Notes under the pieces: generated by a model
What the model saw: the letters and a program-made list of their open reading frames with translations, nothing else
Database searches by the model: none
What the model was told of the DNA's origin: nothing
Program-made: the position numbers and the translations under genes
DNA from: Synechococcales cyanobacterium C42_A2020_086
GTDB taxonomy: Bacteria > Cyanobacteriota > Cyanobacteriia > Elainellales > Elainellaceae
Reading direction: 5' to 3'
NCBI GenBank assembly: GCA_015272325.1
Contig: JACYLU010000038.1
Coordinates: 62,001 to 126,000, forward strand
Length of the DNA: 64,000 nt
Shown here: positions 35,521-43,640 of the stretch, piece after piece
How positions within the stretch are numbered: the stretch's first letter is position 1
Layout of the letters: each line of letters begins with the position of its first letter

Positions 35521-36346
35521 AGCTAACACGGCTTAATAAACGACACAATGCACACTGAATAATGACTTCCCATAAACCCAAATAAGGCAATTAAATTATT
35601 TTGAATAATTTAATGCAATTCACTCAATGATTGACTACTCAGTAATTGAATGGAAAACACATTGATCAAACTGATCAAAGCAAGTTTAAATCAAATGCCG
35701 GATGATATAAACGATTATTGAACAGTTCTGCGATCTCATGTATCGCTTTCATACATCACCTTAGAGAAATAGCAGAAACAACCTCGTATTATTTGTATTA
35801 ACAGTTGCTGCCAATCCAGTCACCACTCGGTCACTATGGCTACAGCGATTGATGCGATCTCAACTCAATCCTCATGATAGGGTTTCCTGTATGTAGTTTC
35901 CTATACGAACATCTTTTGAATATCCTTCTGAATATCTAGAATGCTCTTCCTTAGCATTGCACCCCTTATCCTAGACACATTGCTCAATTTTCTCACTCCA
36001 TCACCACTTTAGAATCTTTTAACATTGCATCCATCTTAATCAACGAGCGAGAGTTCTCCTCTCTGCCTCAAGAGAGAAGAATTAGAAACTGGCGATCTAA
36101 CTGGCACAGTTGGGGTTTGAATTCAATCTCTCCATAGCTAGAAAACAGGCTATTCTTAAAGACAGCAGATAAACAACACACTCTATACCTCCCGGTAGAA
36201 TTGGGTGCTCTCTGCCTTGACATCCCTCTCTCTCTATTGGAGGAAGCGCAAGAGAGGATCATCGCCCATAATTCAGAAGAATAAATAACCTGGGTTTCGG
36301 GTTCAGCCTAACCCTTAATGAAGACTGTGGAGTAGTGGTAGTTACG
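35521..36346. other. Long AT-rich divergent spacer between two signalling genes
   Basis: 826 bp between the divergently transcribed receiver-kinase and NarL-type regulator. Contents: an 11-bp-arm AT palindrome (35590-35614), a 9-bp near-duplication TGATCAAA (35663-35680), and a CCTCTCT/AGAGAGG inverted repeat around 36223-36256 upstream of the regulator. Both promoters are here. No gene was seen. Confidence 0.5.
35590..35614. promoter_or_regulatory. AT-rich inverted repeat, possible operator
   Basis: ATTAAATTATT and AATAATTTAAT are perfectly complementary arms around TTG, 70 bp upstream of the receiver-kinase start. No T-run suggests termination, and the position fits an operator or promoter element. 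The protein that might bind is unknown. Confidence 0.4.
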
Positions 36347-37060
36347 ATGGGCGAAATTTCTGTTGCACTGATCGAGGATCACGATTTGACTCGCGTGGGA
36401 CTAAAAGCTGCTTTACAGCGGCAGGAAGGCATACGGGTCGTAGGAGAAGCCGCCAATGCCATGCAGGGGTTGAAGCTGCTGGAAACCTCTAAACCGGACA
36501 TCGCCATTGTCGATATTGGTCTACCCGATATGGACGGCATTGAGCTGACTCGTCGCTTCAAAGCCCAGTTAACCGACGAAGAGCCGCGAACCCGGGTCCT
36601 GATCCTGACTATGCATGACAGTGAAGATTCGGTGTTGGCGGCCTTTGCAGCGGGTGCAGATTCTTACTGCATGAAAGACATTAGCACCGATCGCCTGGTG
36701 GAAGCGCTACAGTCTACCTACGGTGGCAACTCCTGGATTGATCCAGCCATCGCCAGTATCGTGCTGCGACAGGTACGGCAAACTCCCGCAAGTGGCAACG
36801 CCGCCCAAGATAAGAAAGTAGCCATTGGCGCAGTGGAACCCGAGTACGAGCAGCTTTTGGAAAGCTATCCCCTGACGGAGCGGGAACTGGAAGTTTTGGA
36901 GCTGATTGTGGCAGGCTGCAGCAACGCGGCGATTGCCGAAAAGCTCTACATTACAGTCGGCACTGTGAAAACTCATGTGCGCAATATTTTGAACAAGCTT
37001 TGCGCTGATGACCGCACTCAAGCAGCGGTGCTGGCCCTGCGTTCAGGGCTGATTGGCTGA
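36347..37060 (+). CDS. NarL/LuxR-family response regulator (Rre1-like)
   Basis: Transcription factor of 237 residues. A receiver domain (phospho-acceptor Asp56 in IVDIGLPDMDG) is joined to a LuxR-type helix-turn-helix (about 172-232: LTERELEVLELIVAGCSNAAIAEKL, then TVGTVKTHVRNILNKL). The receiver sequence, including AAFAAGADSYCMKDIS, is like Rre1/Ycf29-type regulators that respond to heat and salt stress in cyanobacteria; I assign this from memory. ATG 36347 is preferred, but a GTG at 36335 with GGAG close by is possible. Confidence 0.9.
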   Translation: MGEISVALIEDHDLTRVGLKAALQRQEGIRVVGEAANAMQGLKLLETSKPDIAIVDIGLPDMDGIELTRRFKAQLTDEEPRTRVLILTMHDSEDSVLAAFAAGADSYCMKDISTDRLVEALQSTYGGNSWIDPAIASIVLRQVRQTPASGNAAQDKKVAIGAVEPEYEQLLESYPLTERELEVLELIVAGCSNAAIAEKLYITVGTVKTHVRNILNKLCADDRTQAAVLALRSGLIG

Positions 37061-37102
37061 GCGTGCTCAGTTGGGTCACTCCTTCGTCAAGACAGCAGTT
37101 TC

Positions 37103-37993
37103 TCATTCCCCAGCCGATCCCTCACCCGGTTGGATTGACTGCCGCTTGGCCTCCTGCCAGATGCGCTCCAGCTCTTCGAGCGAGGAGTTGGTCAGCGAAC
37201 GCCCGCCCAACGCCTGCTCCACATAGCTAAACCGCTGGATAAATCGTTGGTTAGTGCCTTGCAGAGCCGCTTCGGGGTCTAGATCATACCAGCGAGCTAA
37301 GTTGACAATCGTGAACAGCAGATCCCCTAGCTCTGCCTGCTGCTCTGCCTTGGTCTCTTGCCGCAGCGCCTGCTCGAATTCGCCCAACTCCTCGTGGAAT
37401 TTGTCCCAGACGCCCTCGATGCAGTCCCACTCAAAGCCCACGGCGGCAGCTTTGCGAGAAATCTTCATGGCAGCGGTGAGGGGTGGTAGCGAGCGGGCAT
37501 AGCGATGGAGGCGGGGCGCTAGGGATGCGGTTTCAGTGCGGCTTTGCTCTTCCTGAGCTTTGATCTGCTCCCAGTTGCGGTGCACCTCGTCGGCATTTTC
37601 CACCTGTACATTGCCAAACACATGGGGATGGCGGCGAATTAGCTTCTCGGTAATGCCATCAGCCACCGTTGCCAGATCAAACTGTCCTTCGTCCTGAGCA
37701 ATCTGCGCCTGCAACACCACTTGCAGCAGCAAATCCCCTAACTCATCGGCAATTGCCTCGGGGTTGCCCTGCCGAATCGCGTCTACCACTTCGTAGGCTT
37801 CTTCCAGCACATAGGGAATCAAGGTTTCAGCAGTCTGCTGCAAATCCCAGGGGCAGCCGCCTTCCGGGGACCGCAGTTGGGCTACCACCTCAATCAAGCG
37901 CTGTAGGGACTGTAGAGTTGCAGCATTAAATGTCTCAGAAGACGGGTGCGACACAGGGCTAAACCACGCAACATCGTCCTCTAGTGTAAACAT
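37103..37993 (-). CDS. mazG: Nucleoside triphosphate pyrophosphohydrolase MazG
   Basis: Hydrolyses NTPs to NMPs and PPi, cleaning the nucleotide pool. The 296-residue protein has two MazG modules. The first shows CPWDLQQTAETLIPYVLEEAYEVVDA and DELGDLLLQVV (the metal-binding Glu/Glu/Glu/Asp set). The second shows KFHEELGEFEQAL and AELGDLLFTIVNLARW. A 40-residue extension precedes the first module. ATG is preferred to an upstream TTG. Confidence 0.95.
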   Translation of the reverse strand: MFTLEDDVAWFSPVSHPSSETFNAATLQSLQRLIEVVAQLRSPEGGCPWDLQQTAETLIPYVLEEAYEVVDAIRQGNPEAIADELGDLLLQVVLQAQIAQDEGQFDLATVADGITEKLIRRHPHVFGNVQVENADEVHRNWEQIKAQEEQSRTETASLAPRLHRYARSLPPLTAAMKISRKAAAVGFEWDCIEGVWDKFHEELGEFEQALRQETKAEQQAELGDLLFTIVNLARWYDLDPEAALQGTNQRFIQRFSYVEQALGGRSLTNSSLEELERIWQEAKRQSIQPGEGSAGE

Positions 37994-38058
37994 ATCGGGC
38001 AAACAAAACAGCGGCTTGGGATTTGCCGTCCTATAGTCAATTAGTTAATCTTTTCTTT

Positions 38059-38850
38059 TCAGCGCCGTTCCGCCGTCACCAAAAACGCTCGCTGCACTCC
38101 CGGCACATCGCGAGGTGGAAATTGCTGTTGATAGCGGCTGTAGTTGACGGCTTCGTCTCCCGGCTGCACGGCGACGGCATCCCAGCCATATTCTGCTAAG
38201 AGTGACTCGGGTTCATCCACGCCGGATCGAAAATAGCCCTTATAGGGGGCGTAGTCGAGCGACAGGGAGTTGACGACATCCAGTCCTAGGCGACTGCCCG
38301 GAGCGGCTAGATCGGAGACAGTATGCAGCAGCTTGCGCATGTCCAGGTCGCTGAGATACATCAGCAGCCCTTCAATTAGCCAAATCGACGGCGACTCCGG
38401 CCGATAGCCCCGATCCAACAGCAGAGGCATCCAGGGCTGAGTGAGATCGGCACCGATTGTGTGGCGCTGGCAGGTGGGCGTCATCTCCGATAGCAGGGCG
38501 TTCTTGTAATTCAGCACGGCGGGCTGATCCAGCTCATAGCAGGTGACGGTGCGATTCCAAGGCAGGCGAAAGGCACGGGTATCCATGCCGGCTGCTAATA
38601 GCACCACCTGACCCGCAGGGCTACTCAGCAAAAAATCGTCGAAGAAGCGCGTCCGCACGGCTACATAGGCAAGGTCGTTGTCGCTGAGGCGCTGCCGCAT
38701 CATGGCAACTGCCTCCTCGCCGGCTAGCATCGCCGCAAAGGGATCGCTAAACAATCGATCAGGACGATTCGTCTCCTGCGCCCGCATTGCCGCCATCAGG
38801 CGAGCTGTAAAGGGCACAAATTCATCGCTTGCTGGCTCAGGGGTGGTCAT
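38059..38850 (-). CDS. SAM-dependent methyltransferase, LCMT-like (PF04072 type)
   Basis: A 263-residue Rossmann methyltransferase of the leucine-carboxyl-methyltransferase-like family widespread in bacteria. Landmarks are the opening TARLMAAMRAQET, AYVAVRTRFFDDFL, the SAM-binding VVLLAAGMDTRAFRL, the acidic YELDQPAVL and IWLIEGLLMYL. The natural acceptor of bacterial members is mostly unknown; some O-methylate polyketides. No biosynthetic cluster surrounds it. Confidence 0.88.
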   Translation of the reverse strand: MTTPEPASDEFVPFTARLMAAMRAQETNRPDRLFSDPFAAMLAGEEAVAMMRQRLSDNDLAYVAVRTRFFDDFLLSSPAGQVVLLAAGMDTRAFRLPWNRTVTCYELDQPAVLNYKNALLSEMTPTCQRHTIGADLTQPWMPLLLDRGYRPESPSIWLIEGLLMYLSDLDMRKLLHTVSDLAAPGSRLGLDVVNSLSLDYAPYKGYFRSGVDEPESLLAEYGWDAVAVQPGDEAVNYSRYQQQFPPRDVPGVQRAFLVTAERR

Positions 38851-39067
38851 AGGGGCGTTCTTCTGCCATACTCACGTCACCCCATCTTGGCAGGAAATCG
38901 GCTGCATTTAGGCGGGTGATTCTTGGGACAGGTTTCGCAAGTGACCGCTTAATTTTCCAGGTATATCCGTACCTCAAAGGGTGTGAAACCCTCTTCTCTT
39001 ATGGAATTCAGGCAATCACCACAGCGATACACTAGAAGTTGAGAAGAGAGAATTATAGGCAGAAGCC

Positions 39068-39424
39068 ATGAAAATTCAGTCGTCCATGCTGGTTCACTTG
39101 GGCTTTGGGAAGTACGTGCGCTCGGACCAAGTGACAGCATTATTGCCCGTTGAAGAAGAACGTGGACCCGGACGGCGCACCTTTGTCTATCTAGAAGGGC
39201 AGGCAAATCCGCTAGTGGCGTCCCGCACAGAAGAGACGATCGTGCGCGATCTGGTTCAGGAACCCCGCGAAGTGGTGCAGGCGCGGCAGCAGCAGGAGAT
39301 TTTGCAAGACCTGCTAGAGGACCTGTCGAAGGTGAATTCCACGGTGCGCCGCATTAGCCGAGATGAAGGGGGACTCGACCTAGACTTGCTAGAACGCCGC
39401 ATTCGTCGCGTTCTCGAAGACTAG
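39068..39424 (+). CDS. RemA-like (DUF370 family) protein with coiled-coil tail
   Basis: A 118-residue protein. The first 63 residues resemble RemA/DUF370 in layout: VHLGFGKYVRSDQVTALLPVE corresponds to the opening strand-turn, GRRTFVYLEGQANPLVAS to the GRRT-containing middle and EETIVRDLV to the closing helix. RemA forms rings or filaments that bind DNA and activates biofilm genes in Bacillus. The last 50 residues are a charged helix probably forming a coiled coil, not part of RemA. The match is by pattern, so the assignment is moderate. It ends in a good terminator. Confidence 0.62.
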   Translation: MKIQSSMLVHLGFGKYVRSDQVTALLPVEEERGPGRRTFVYLEGQANPLVASRTEETIVRDLVQEPREVVQARQQQEILQDLLEDLSKVNSTVRRISRDEGGLDLDLLERRIRRVLED

Positions 39425-39448
39425 TCAGCGTTGCTGCGCCTAGCGTGC

Positions 39449-39467
39449 ACCCGGCCTCTGGTCGGGT
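39449..39467 (+). terminator. Intrinsic terminator after the RemA-like gene
   Basis: Eight-bp stem ACCCGGCC/GGTCGGGT (one G-T pair) with loop TCT, followed by TAGTTTT. Confidence 0.7.
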
Positions 39468-39595
39468 TAGTTTTGAGGCGAGCAGATCCGAGGGGAAATC
39501 TGTGGAAAACCAGAAGCCGGATAGCGGGTAATAGCAGTAATGGCAATAGTAAATAAGTAAATAAGAGAATAGAAAAGTCGCTTGAGTTTTCCGCC

Positions 39596-40393
39596 ATGAC
39601 CTCTTCCCCCGCTTTGCAGGTGGTGCAGCTCACCGACACTCACCTGTTTGCCGATCTAGAGCAAACTATGCTAGGGCTGCCGACAGCCGCCTCGTTGCAG
39701 GCTGTGGTTGCTGCTGTAGCTTCCTGCACTCCTAAACCTGATCTGCTGCTGCTCACGGGCGACTTGTCTCAAGATGAAACGGTCGCTTCTTATCAGCACC
39801 TGCGCTCGATTGTCGAAACGTTGGAACTACCGACCTACTGGCTGCCGGGCAACCACGATCAGGATCAAGAGGCGATGGCTCAGGTGTTGGCAAGTGCGCT
39901 AATTTCGCCTCAGAAGTCCTTCCAGCAGGGTGGCTGGAATTTTATTCTGCTGGACTCGACGCTAGCCGGCGAAGTTGCTGGAGAATTGTCTGCCGCTGCC
40001 CTGACCGAGCTAGAGCACCAGCTTCAGGCAGCTCCAAACTTGCCCACCTTAGTGGCGCTGCATCATCCACCGACGCTGATTCACTCGCAGTGGATGGATG
40101 ACATTGGGCTGCGCAACCCGGACGCCTTTTATGCAGTGCTAGATCGCTATCCGCAGGTGAAAATTGTGCTGTTTGGGCATATCCATCAAGAGTTTTCCAG
40201 TGAGCGGCAGGGCGTGCAGTATTGGGGAACGCCTTCGACCTGCGTGCAGTTCAAGCCCAAACAGCGGCAGTTTACCCTCGATGAGCTGCAGCCCGGATTT
40301 CGACTGCTGACGCTCTACCCCGACGGGCGCTTTACAACCGAAGTGCGGCGAGTGGCTTATCTTGTGCCGACAGAGCTGAGTGCTGTCAATTGA
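39596..40393 (+). CDS. cpdA: 3',5'-cyclic-nucleotide phosphodiesterase CpdA-like
   Basis: Calcineurin-fold metallophosphoesterase of 265 residues, probably hydrolysing cAMP. Metal ligands: Asp14 and His16 (LTDTH), Asp56 (LTGDLS), Asn86-His87 (GNHD), the HHPP block and His in FGHIHQEF. The pattern with GTPSTCVQFKP is typical of class III CpdA. cAMP is a light- and motility-linked messenger in cyanobacteria. Its last 37 bp overlap the 3' end of cofG on the other strand. Confidence 0.92.
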   Translation: MTSSPALQVVQLTDTHLFADLEQTMLGLPTAASLQAVVAAVASCTPKPDLLLLTGDLSQDETVASYQHLRSIVETLELPTYWLPGNHDQDQEAMAQVLASALISPQKSFQQGGWNFILLDSTLAGEVAGELSAAALTELEHQLQAAPNLPTLVALHHPPTLIHSQWMDDIGLRNPDAFYAVLDRYPQVKIVLFGHIHQEFSSERQGVQYWGTPSTCVQFKPKQRQFTLDELQPGFRLLTLYPDGRFTTEVRRVAYLVPTELSAVN

Positions 40394-41346
40394 TTGCGCC
40401 AGTGCTGCACGGCTGCCCTGGGTCGATCCGACAACCAGCTATCGTACTGCGGATAAACAGGCAATCGGGGAACTAGCTGCCAGCCCTGACGGTGCAACAG
40501 CTCAGCTAGGGCATCGTTGCGGGGGTGAGGATAGTCGGGATTCACCTCGTCTTTAGGACCAATGCCGCCCAGATCGCGAGCACCCGCAGCTAAGCACTGC
40601 CGCAGCAGATCGGGCTGGGTCACGAGATTCGGCGGAATTTGCAGCGTAATCGCGTCGGGCAAGATCTCCCGAGCCAGCGTTACGGCTCTCACCAGCTGCG
40701 GCAAGGGAAATGCCTCTCCCTGCCAAGTTTGCTGCTGTCCGGGGCTGTGGGGCTGCAAAATCACCTCCTGGATATGTCCCCAGCGGTTGTGCATCTGAGC
40801 GATGGCCTGCAGGCTAGCGATCCAATCCGGCTCGGTTTCGCCGATGCCCAGCAACAGACCGGTCGTGAAGGGAATCCGCAGTTCTCCCGCCCAGGTCAAC
40901 TGCTGTAGCCGCAGCTCGGGAACTTTGCTAGGGGCATGGCGATGCACGGTCCGCCGCAGGTCTGGGGTGAGTTGCTCCAGCATCAGCCCCATCGAGACAT
41001 TGACAGATTTTAATCGCGCCATCTCCTCACGGCTCAAGGGTCCGGCGTTGGTGTGCGGCAAGAATCCTAGGGACAATGCCAATTCGCCTAGGTCATAAAT
41101 TCGCTGCAACCAAGCGGCGCGACGGGAACTGCGGGGATGCACTTCGCCGCTGAGAATCAGGATTTCAATCACGCCTCGGGCTTTCAGGGATTGCAGAATT
41201 TGCGCTGCCTGCACCAGCGTCAGCCATTCATCGGCGCCGGGATCGACGCGGAAGTTGCAGTAGCTACAGCGATTGAAGCACTCGTAGGTGGGCACGATCG
41301 TGTAAGCAGGGCTGTAGGTAATGCAGCGATCGGGGTTAGGAGCCAT
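40357..41346 (-). CDS. cofG: FO synthase subunit CofG
   Basis: Radical-SAM enzyme that with CofH makes 7,8-didemethyl-8-hydroxy-5-deazariboflavin (FO), the chromophore of FO-dependent photolyases and precursor of F420. The 4Fe-4S motif CFNRCSYC gives Cys23, Cys27 and Cys30. Other blocks are ILILSGEVHP, LPHTNAGPLS and GGIGPKDEVNPDYPHP. At 329 residues it is the single-subunit form, so cofH must be elsewhere. I chose ATG at 41346 because the upstream part lacks family similarity; its ribosome-binding site is weak. Confidence 0.93.
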   Translation of the reverse strand: MAPNPDRCITYSPAYTIVPTYECFNRCSYCNFRVDPGADEWLTLVQAAQILQSLKARGVIEILILSGEVHPRSSRRAAWLQRIYDLGELALSLGFLPHTNAGPLSREEMARLKSVNVSMGLMLEQLTPDLRRTVHRHAPSKVPELRLQQLTWAGELRIPFTTGLLLGIGETEPDWIASLQAIAQMHNRWGHIQEVILQPHSPGQQQTWQGEAFPLPQLVRAVTLAREILPDAITLQIPPNLVTQPDLLRQCLAAGARDLGGIGPKDEVNPDYPHPRNDALAELLHRQGWQLVPRLPVYPQYDSWLSDRPRAAVQHWRNQLTALSSVGTR

Positions 41347-41443
41347 GCAGCACAGTTCTCTTGTTTTTCTAGACTCAAATTCTGGACCTAAGTAGAACCT
41401 AGAGCCGCGCCATAATGCAAGGCGTAGGGTTCTGCCTGCTGCC

Positions 41444-41569
41444 ATGTTCTTCTACGCCCCCACGCTCTGTTTGCCGTATTCAGAAGAACTGCCCAACTCC
41501 GACGAAATGCCCGTGGATAAGGAACTGCAAGACCTGATACCCAGCCTGCTGAAAACCAGCCTGGCATAG
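41444..41569 (+). pseudogene. Remnant of a Uma2-family (DUF820) protein N-terminus
   Basis: A 41-codon frame encoding MFFYAPTLCLPYSEELPNSD followed by EMPVDKELQDLIPSLLKTSLA and a stop. The pattern SEELPNSD...PVDxELQxLIPxLL is, as I remember it, the opening of a common cyanobacterial Uma2/PD-(D/E)XK-like group of about 200 residues. The bases after the stop still give suggestive fragments in shifted frames (IAIARSLTTTGH, DDNRALTQ), as expected for a decayed gene. Assignment from memory of the motif. Confidence 0.5.
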
Positions 41570-41701
41570 CGATTGCCCGATCGCTGACGACAACAGGGCA
41601 TTGACCCAGAAATGCTATAGCGAGGCCCACTAGCGAGGGAGGGAAGCTGCGCCACCCCTCCTCATCGCGTTGTCAACTTATTTCAATCCTAGATTTCGAG
41701 C

Positions 41702-42451
41702 CTAGGAAGCTACAGATTGCGTGCGGCGAACGGTGGCCAGCGCTTCCACGAGACTGCGCACGGCGGCAATCATTTCGATCTCGCTGTGGAGCTTGTTGAT
41801 CGCGGAACCAACACCAATACCCGAGGCACCAGCAGCAATGGCGAGGGGAGCTGTGACGCTCGATAAGCCCGAGGCACAGATCACCGGCACATCAACTGCC
41901 CGCGAAATTTCGTAGGCGGCGGCCAGGGTGGGAGCTGCTTTTTCGATCAGTCCCAGCGTCCCGGCATGAACTGGCTGGCTGCTCGTACCGCCTTCGGTTT
42001 GTAGAATGTCTGCTCCGGCGTGAACTAGCGCTTCTGCCAACTGCACCTGCTGATCCAGCTCCAGAATGTGGGGTACCGTCACCGACAGGGTGATCTGAGG
42101 CAGCAGCGCTCGGGTTTGGCGGGTTAGTTCCAGGACTTCGGCGGCTTCAAAGCAGCGTCCTTGGGCATAGAAAGCATCAAAGTTGCCAATCTCGATCAAA
42201 TCGGCTCCGGCTTCAACGGCCGCGATGAACTGCTCGGGTTCAACAGCAGAGACGCAGACTGGCAGGTTGGTCAACTGTTTGGCCAGACGCACCAGCGCCG
42301 CGTCAGCAGCAATATCAACGAAGGTAGCACCACCTCGATCGGCTGCCTTCACGGTGGCTGCCACTTTCTCAGGGTTAAAGTTGGTGAGACCGCTAATCAC
42401 TTTCAGGGCAGTGCCGTGCTGAAAAGCGTGTTGTAGCGTGGAATGCATCAT
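41702..42451 (-). CDS. ycf23: Ycf23 / DUF561 TIM-barrel protein
   Basis: A 249-residue (beta/alpha)8 protein found in cyanobacteria and red-lineage plastids. Successive strands can be read: LKVISGLTNF, ATFVDIAAD, PVCVSAVEP, ADLIEIGNFDAFYAQG, ITLSVTVPHIL, ADILQTEGGTSS, VPVICASGLSS and ASGIGVGSAINKL, the last two forming a phosphate-binding-like C-terminus. No enzyme activity has been established to my knowledge. ATG at 42451 has AAGGA 6 nt upstream; an adjacent second ATG follows. Confidence 0.92.
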   Translation of the reverse strand: MMHSTLQHAFQHGTALKVISGLTNFNPEKVAATVKAADRGGATFVDIAADAALVRLAKQLTNLPVCVSAVEPEQFIAAVEAGADLIEIGNFDAFYAQGRCFEAAEVLELTRQTRALLPQITLSVTVPHILELDQQVQLAEALVHAGADILQTEGGTSSQPVHAGTLGLIEKAAPTLAAAYEISRAVDVPVICASGLSSVTAPLAIAAGASGIGVGSAINKLHSEIEMIAAVRSLVEALATVRRTQSVAS

Positions 42452-42543
42452 GGTGTTCCTTGGCAAATGGTCATGAATCCAATTGGATCATTGTGCCACG
42501 GCAAGGGAAACAGGATGAAGGAAGCCGCGTGAATTCAGCTAAG

Positions 42544-43509
42544 CTACGCACTCGCCGCCACGCTGGCCGAATCGCGAATATGCTCTAGGGTCAACTCTCC
42601 GACAGGGGCACCCTGATCCACCACAGTTAGCTTCGGAGCACCAGTTTTCAGGATCACCGACAGCGCATGCCGCAGGCTATCGCCACGATCCACCGTCGGA
42701 CCACCGTTCAGTAGGGCAGGTTCAGGGGTGTTGATCATCGCCGTTTCAACCCGCAGCAGCCCAAGCTGACGCACCATATCGTCTGCCCCCATCAAGTTAT
42801 AGACAAACTCATTGGCCGGCTTAGTGAGCACGTTGAAGGGCGTGTCATACTGCACAATCTGCCCTCTCTGCATGATCAGAATGTAATCAGCAAGGCGCAG
42901 TGCTTCTTCGACATCGTGGGAGACAAACAAAATCGTCTTCTGGAGCTGCCGCTGCAACCGCAAAATTTCGTCTTGCAGGCTGGTGCGAGTAATAGCGTCA
43001 ATAGCTCCAAAGGGTTCATCCATCAGCATCACCTTCGGGTCGCCGGCTAGGGCGCGAGCCAAGCCAATTCGCTGTTGCTGCCCGCCCGAGAGCTGGGCTG
43101 GGTAGCGGTTGCGGTATTCTAGCGGCGGCAGTTCCACCAATGTCAGCAGTTCGTCAATGCGGGATTGAATCTGCGGTCGCGGCCAGCCGAGCAGCTTGGG
43201 CACCACGGCAATGTTTTGCGCCACCGTCATGTGGGGAAACAGCCCCGACTGCTGAATCACGTAGCCAATGCGCTGCCGCAGGGCAGTAGCTTTGATGCGG
43301 CGAATGTCTTCCCCGTCGAGAAGAATTTGCCCTGAAGTCGGCTCATACAGCCGGTTCACCATCTTCAGCAACGTTGTCTTGCCGCAGCCTGACGGTCCCA
43401 GAATCACCACTAGCCGACCCGACTCGATCTCGCAGCTACACCGATCAACCGCCGGACGAGAAGCACCTGGAAATTTGAGGGAAACCTGATCAAAACGGAT
43501 TGTGCTCAC
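42544..43509 (-). CDS. Osmoprotectant-type ABC transporter ATPase (OpuCA/ProV-like)
   Basis: ATPase subunit of a glycine-betaine/choline-type importer, 321 residues. Walker A GPSGCGKT (38-45), Q-loop YVIQQSGLFPHMT, signature LSGGQQQR and Walker B VMLMDEPFGAID are intact. The last 75 residues carry a single CBS-like segment (PTVDRGDSLRHALSVILKTG, KLTVVDQGAPVGELT), a part that senses ionic strength in OpuA. The start is GTG with AGAGG 6 nt upstream. It is followed in transcription order by nothing co-directional nearby except ycf23; the binding protein gene is 131 bp upstream. Confidence 0.93.
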   Translation of the reverse strand: MSTIRFDQVSLKFPGASRPAVDRCSCEIESGRLVVILGPSGCGKTTLLKMVNRLYEPTSGQILLDGEDIRRIKATALRQRIGYVIQQSGLFPHMTVAQNIAVVPKLLGWPRPQIQSRIDELLTLVELPPLEYRNRYPAQLSGGQQQRIGLARALAGDPKVMLMDEPFGAIDAITRTSLQDEILRLQRQLQKTILFVSHDVEEALRLADYILIMQRGQIVQYDTPFNVLTKPANEFVYNLMGADDMVRQLGLLRVETAMINTPEPALLNGGPTVDRGDSLRHALSVILKTGAPKLTVVDQGAPVGELTLEHIRDSASVAASA

Positions 43510-43525
43510 AGTGTGCCTCTCATTA

Positions 43526-43545
43526 GCCTAGTTAAGCCTAGTTAA
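43526..43545. repeat. 10-bp perfect tandem duplication
   Basis: Two copies of GCCTAGTTAA between the OpuC-like binding protein and ATPase genes, just upstream of the ATPase start. Confidence 0.88.
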
Positions 43546-43640
43546 TTGGTGTTTCATGCTCTTTCAGTGCGGTACACAGTTGCGGTCTACATCAGCTCGT
43601 TCTGCCGTTTGTGAATTTGTGAAGCCATGAATTGTGATGC

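Noticed and set aside
42477..42488. Perfect palindrome ATCCAATTGGAT upstream of ycf23
   Set aside because: Twelve-bp palindromes are expected about sixteen times by chance in this window and nothing else supports an operator.
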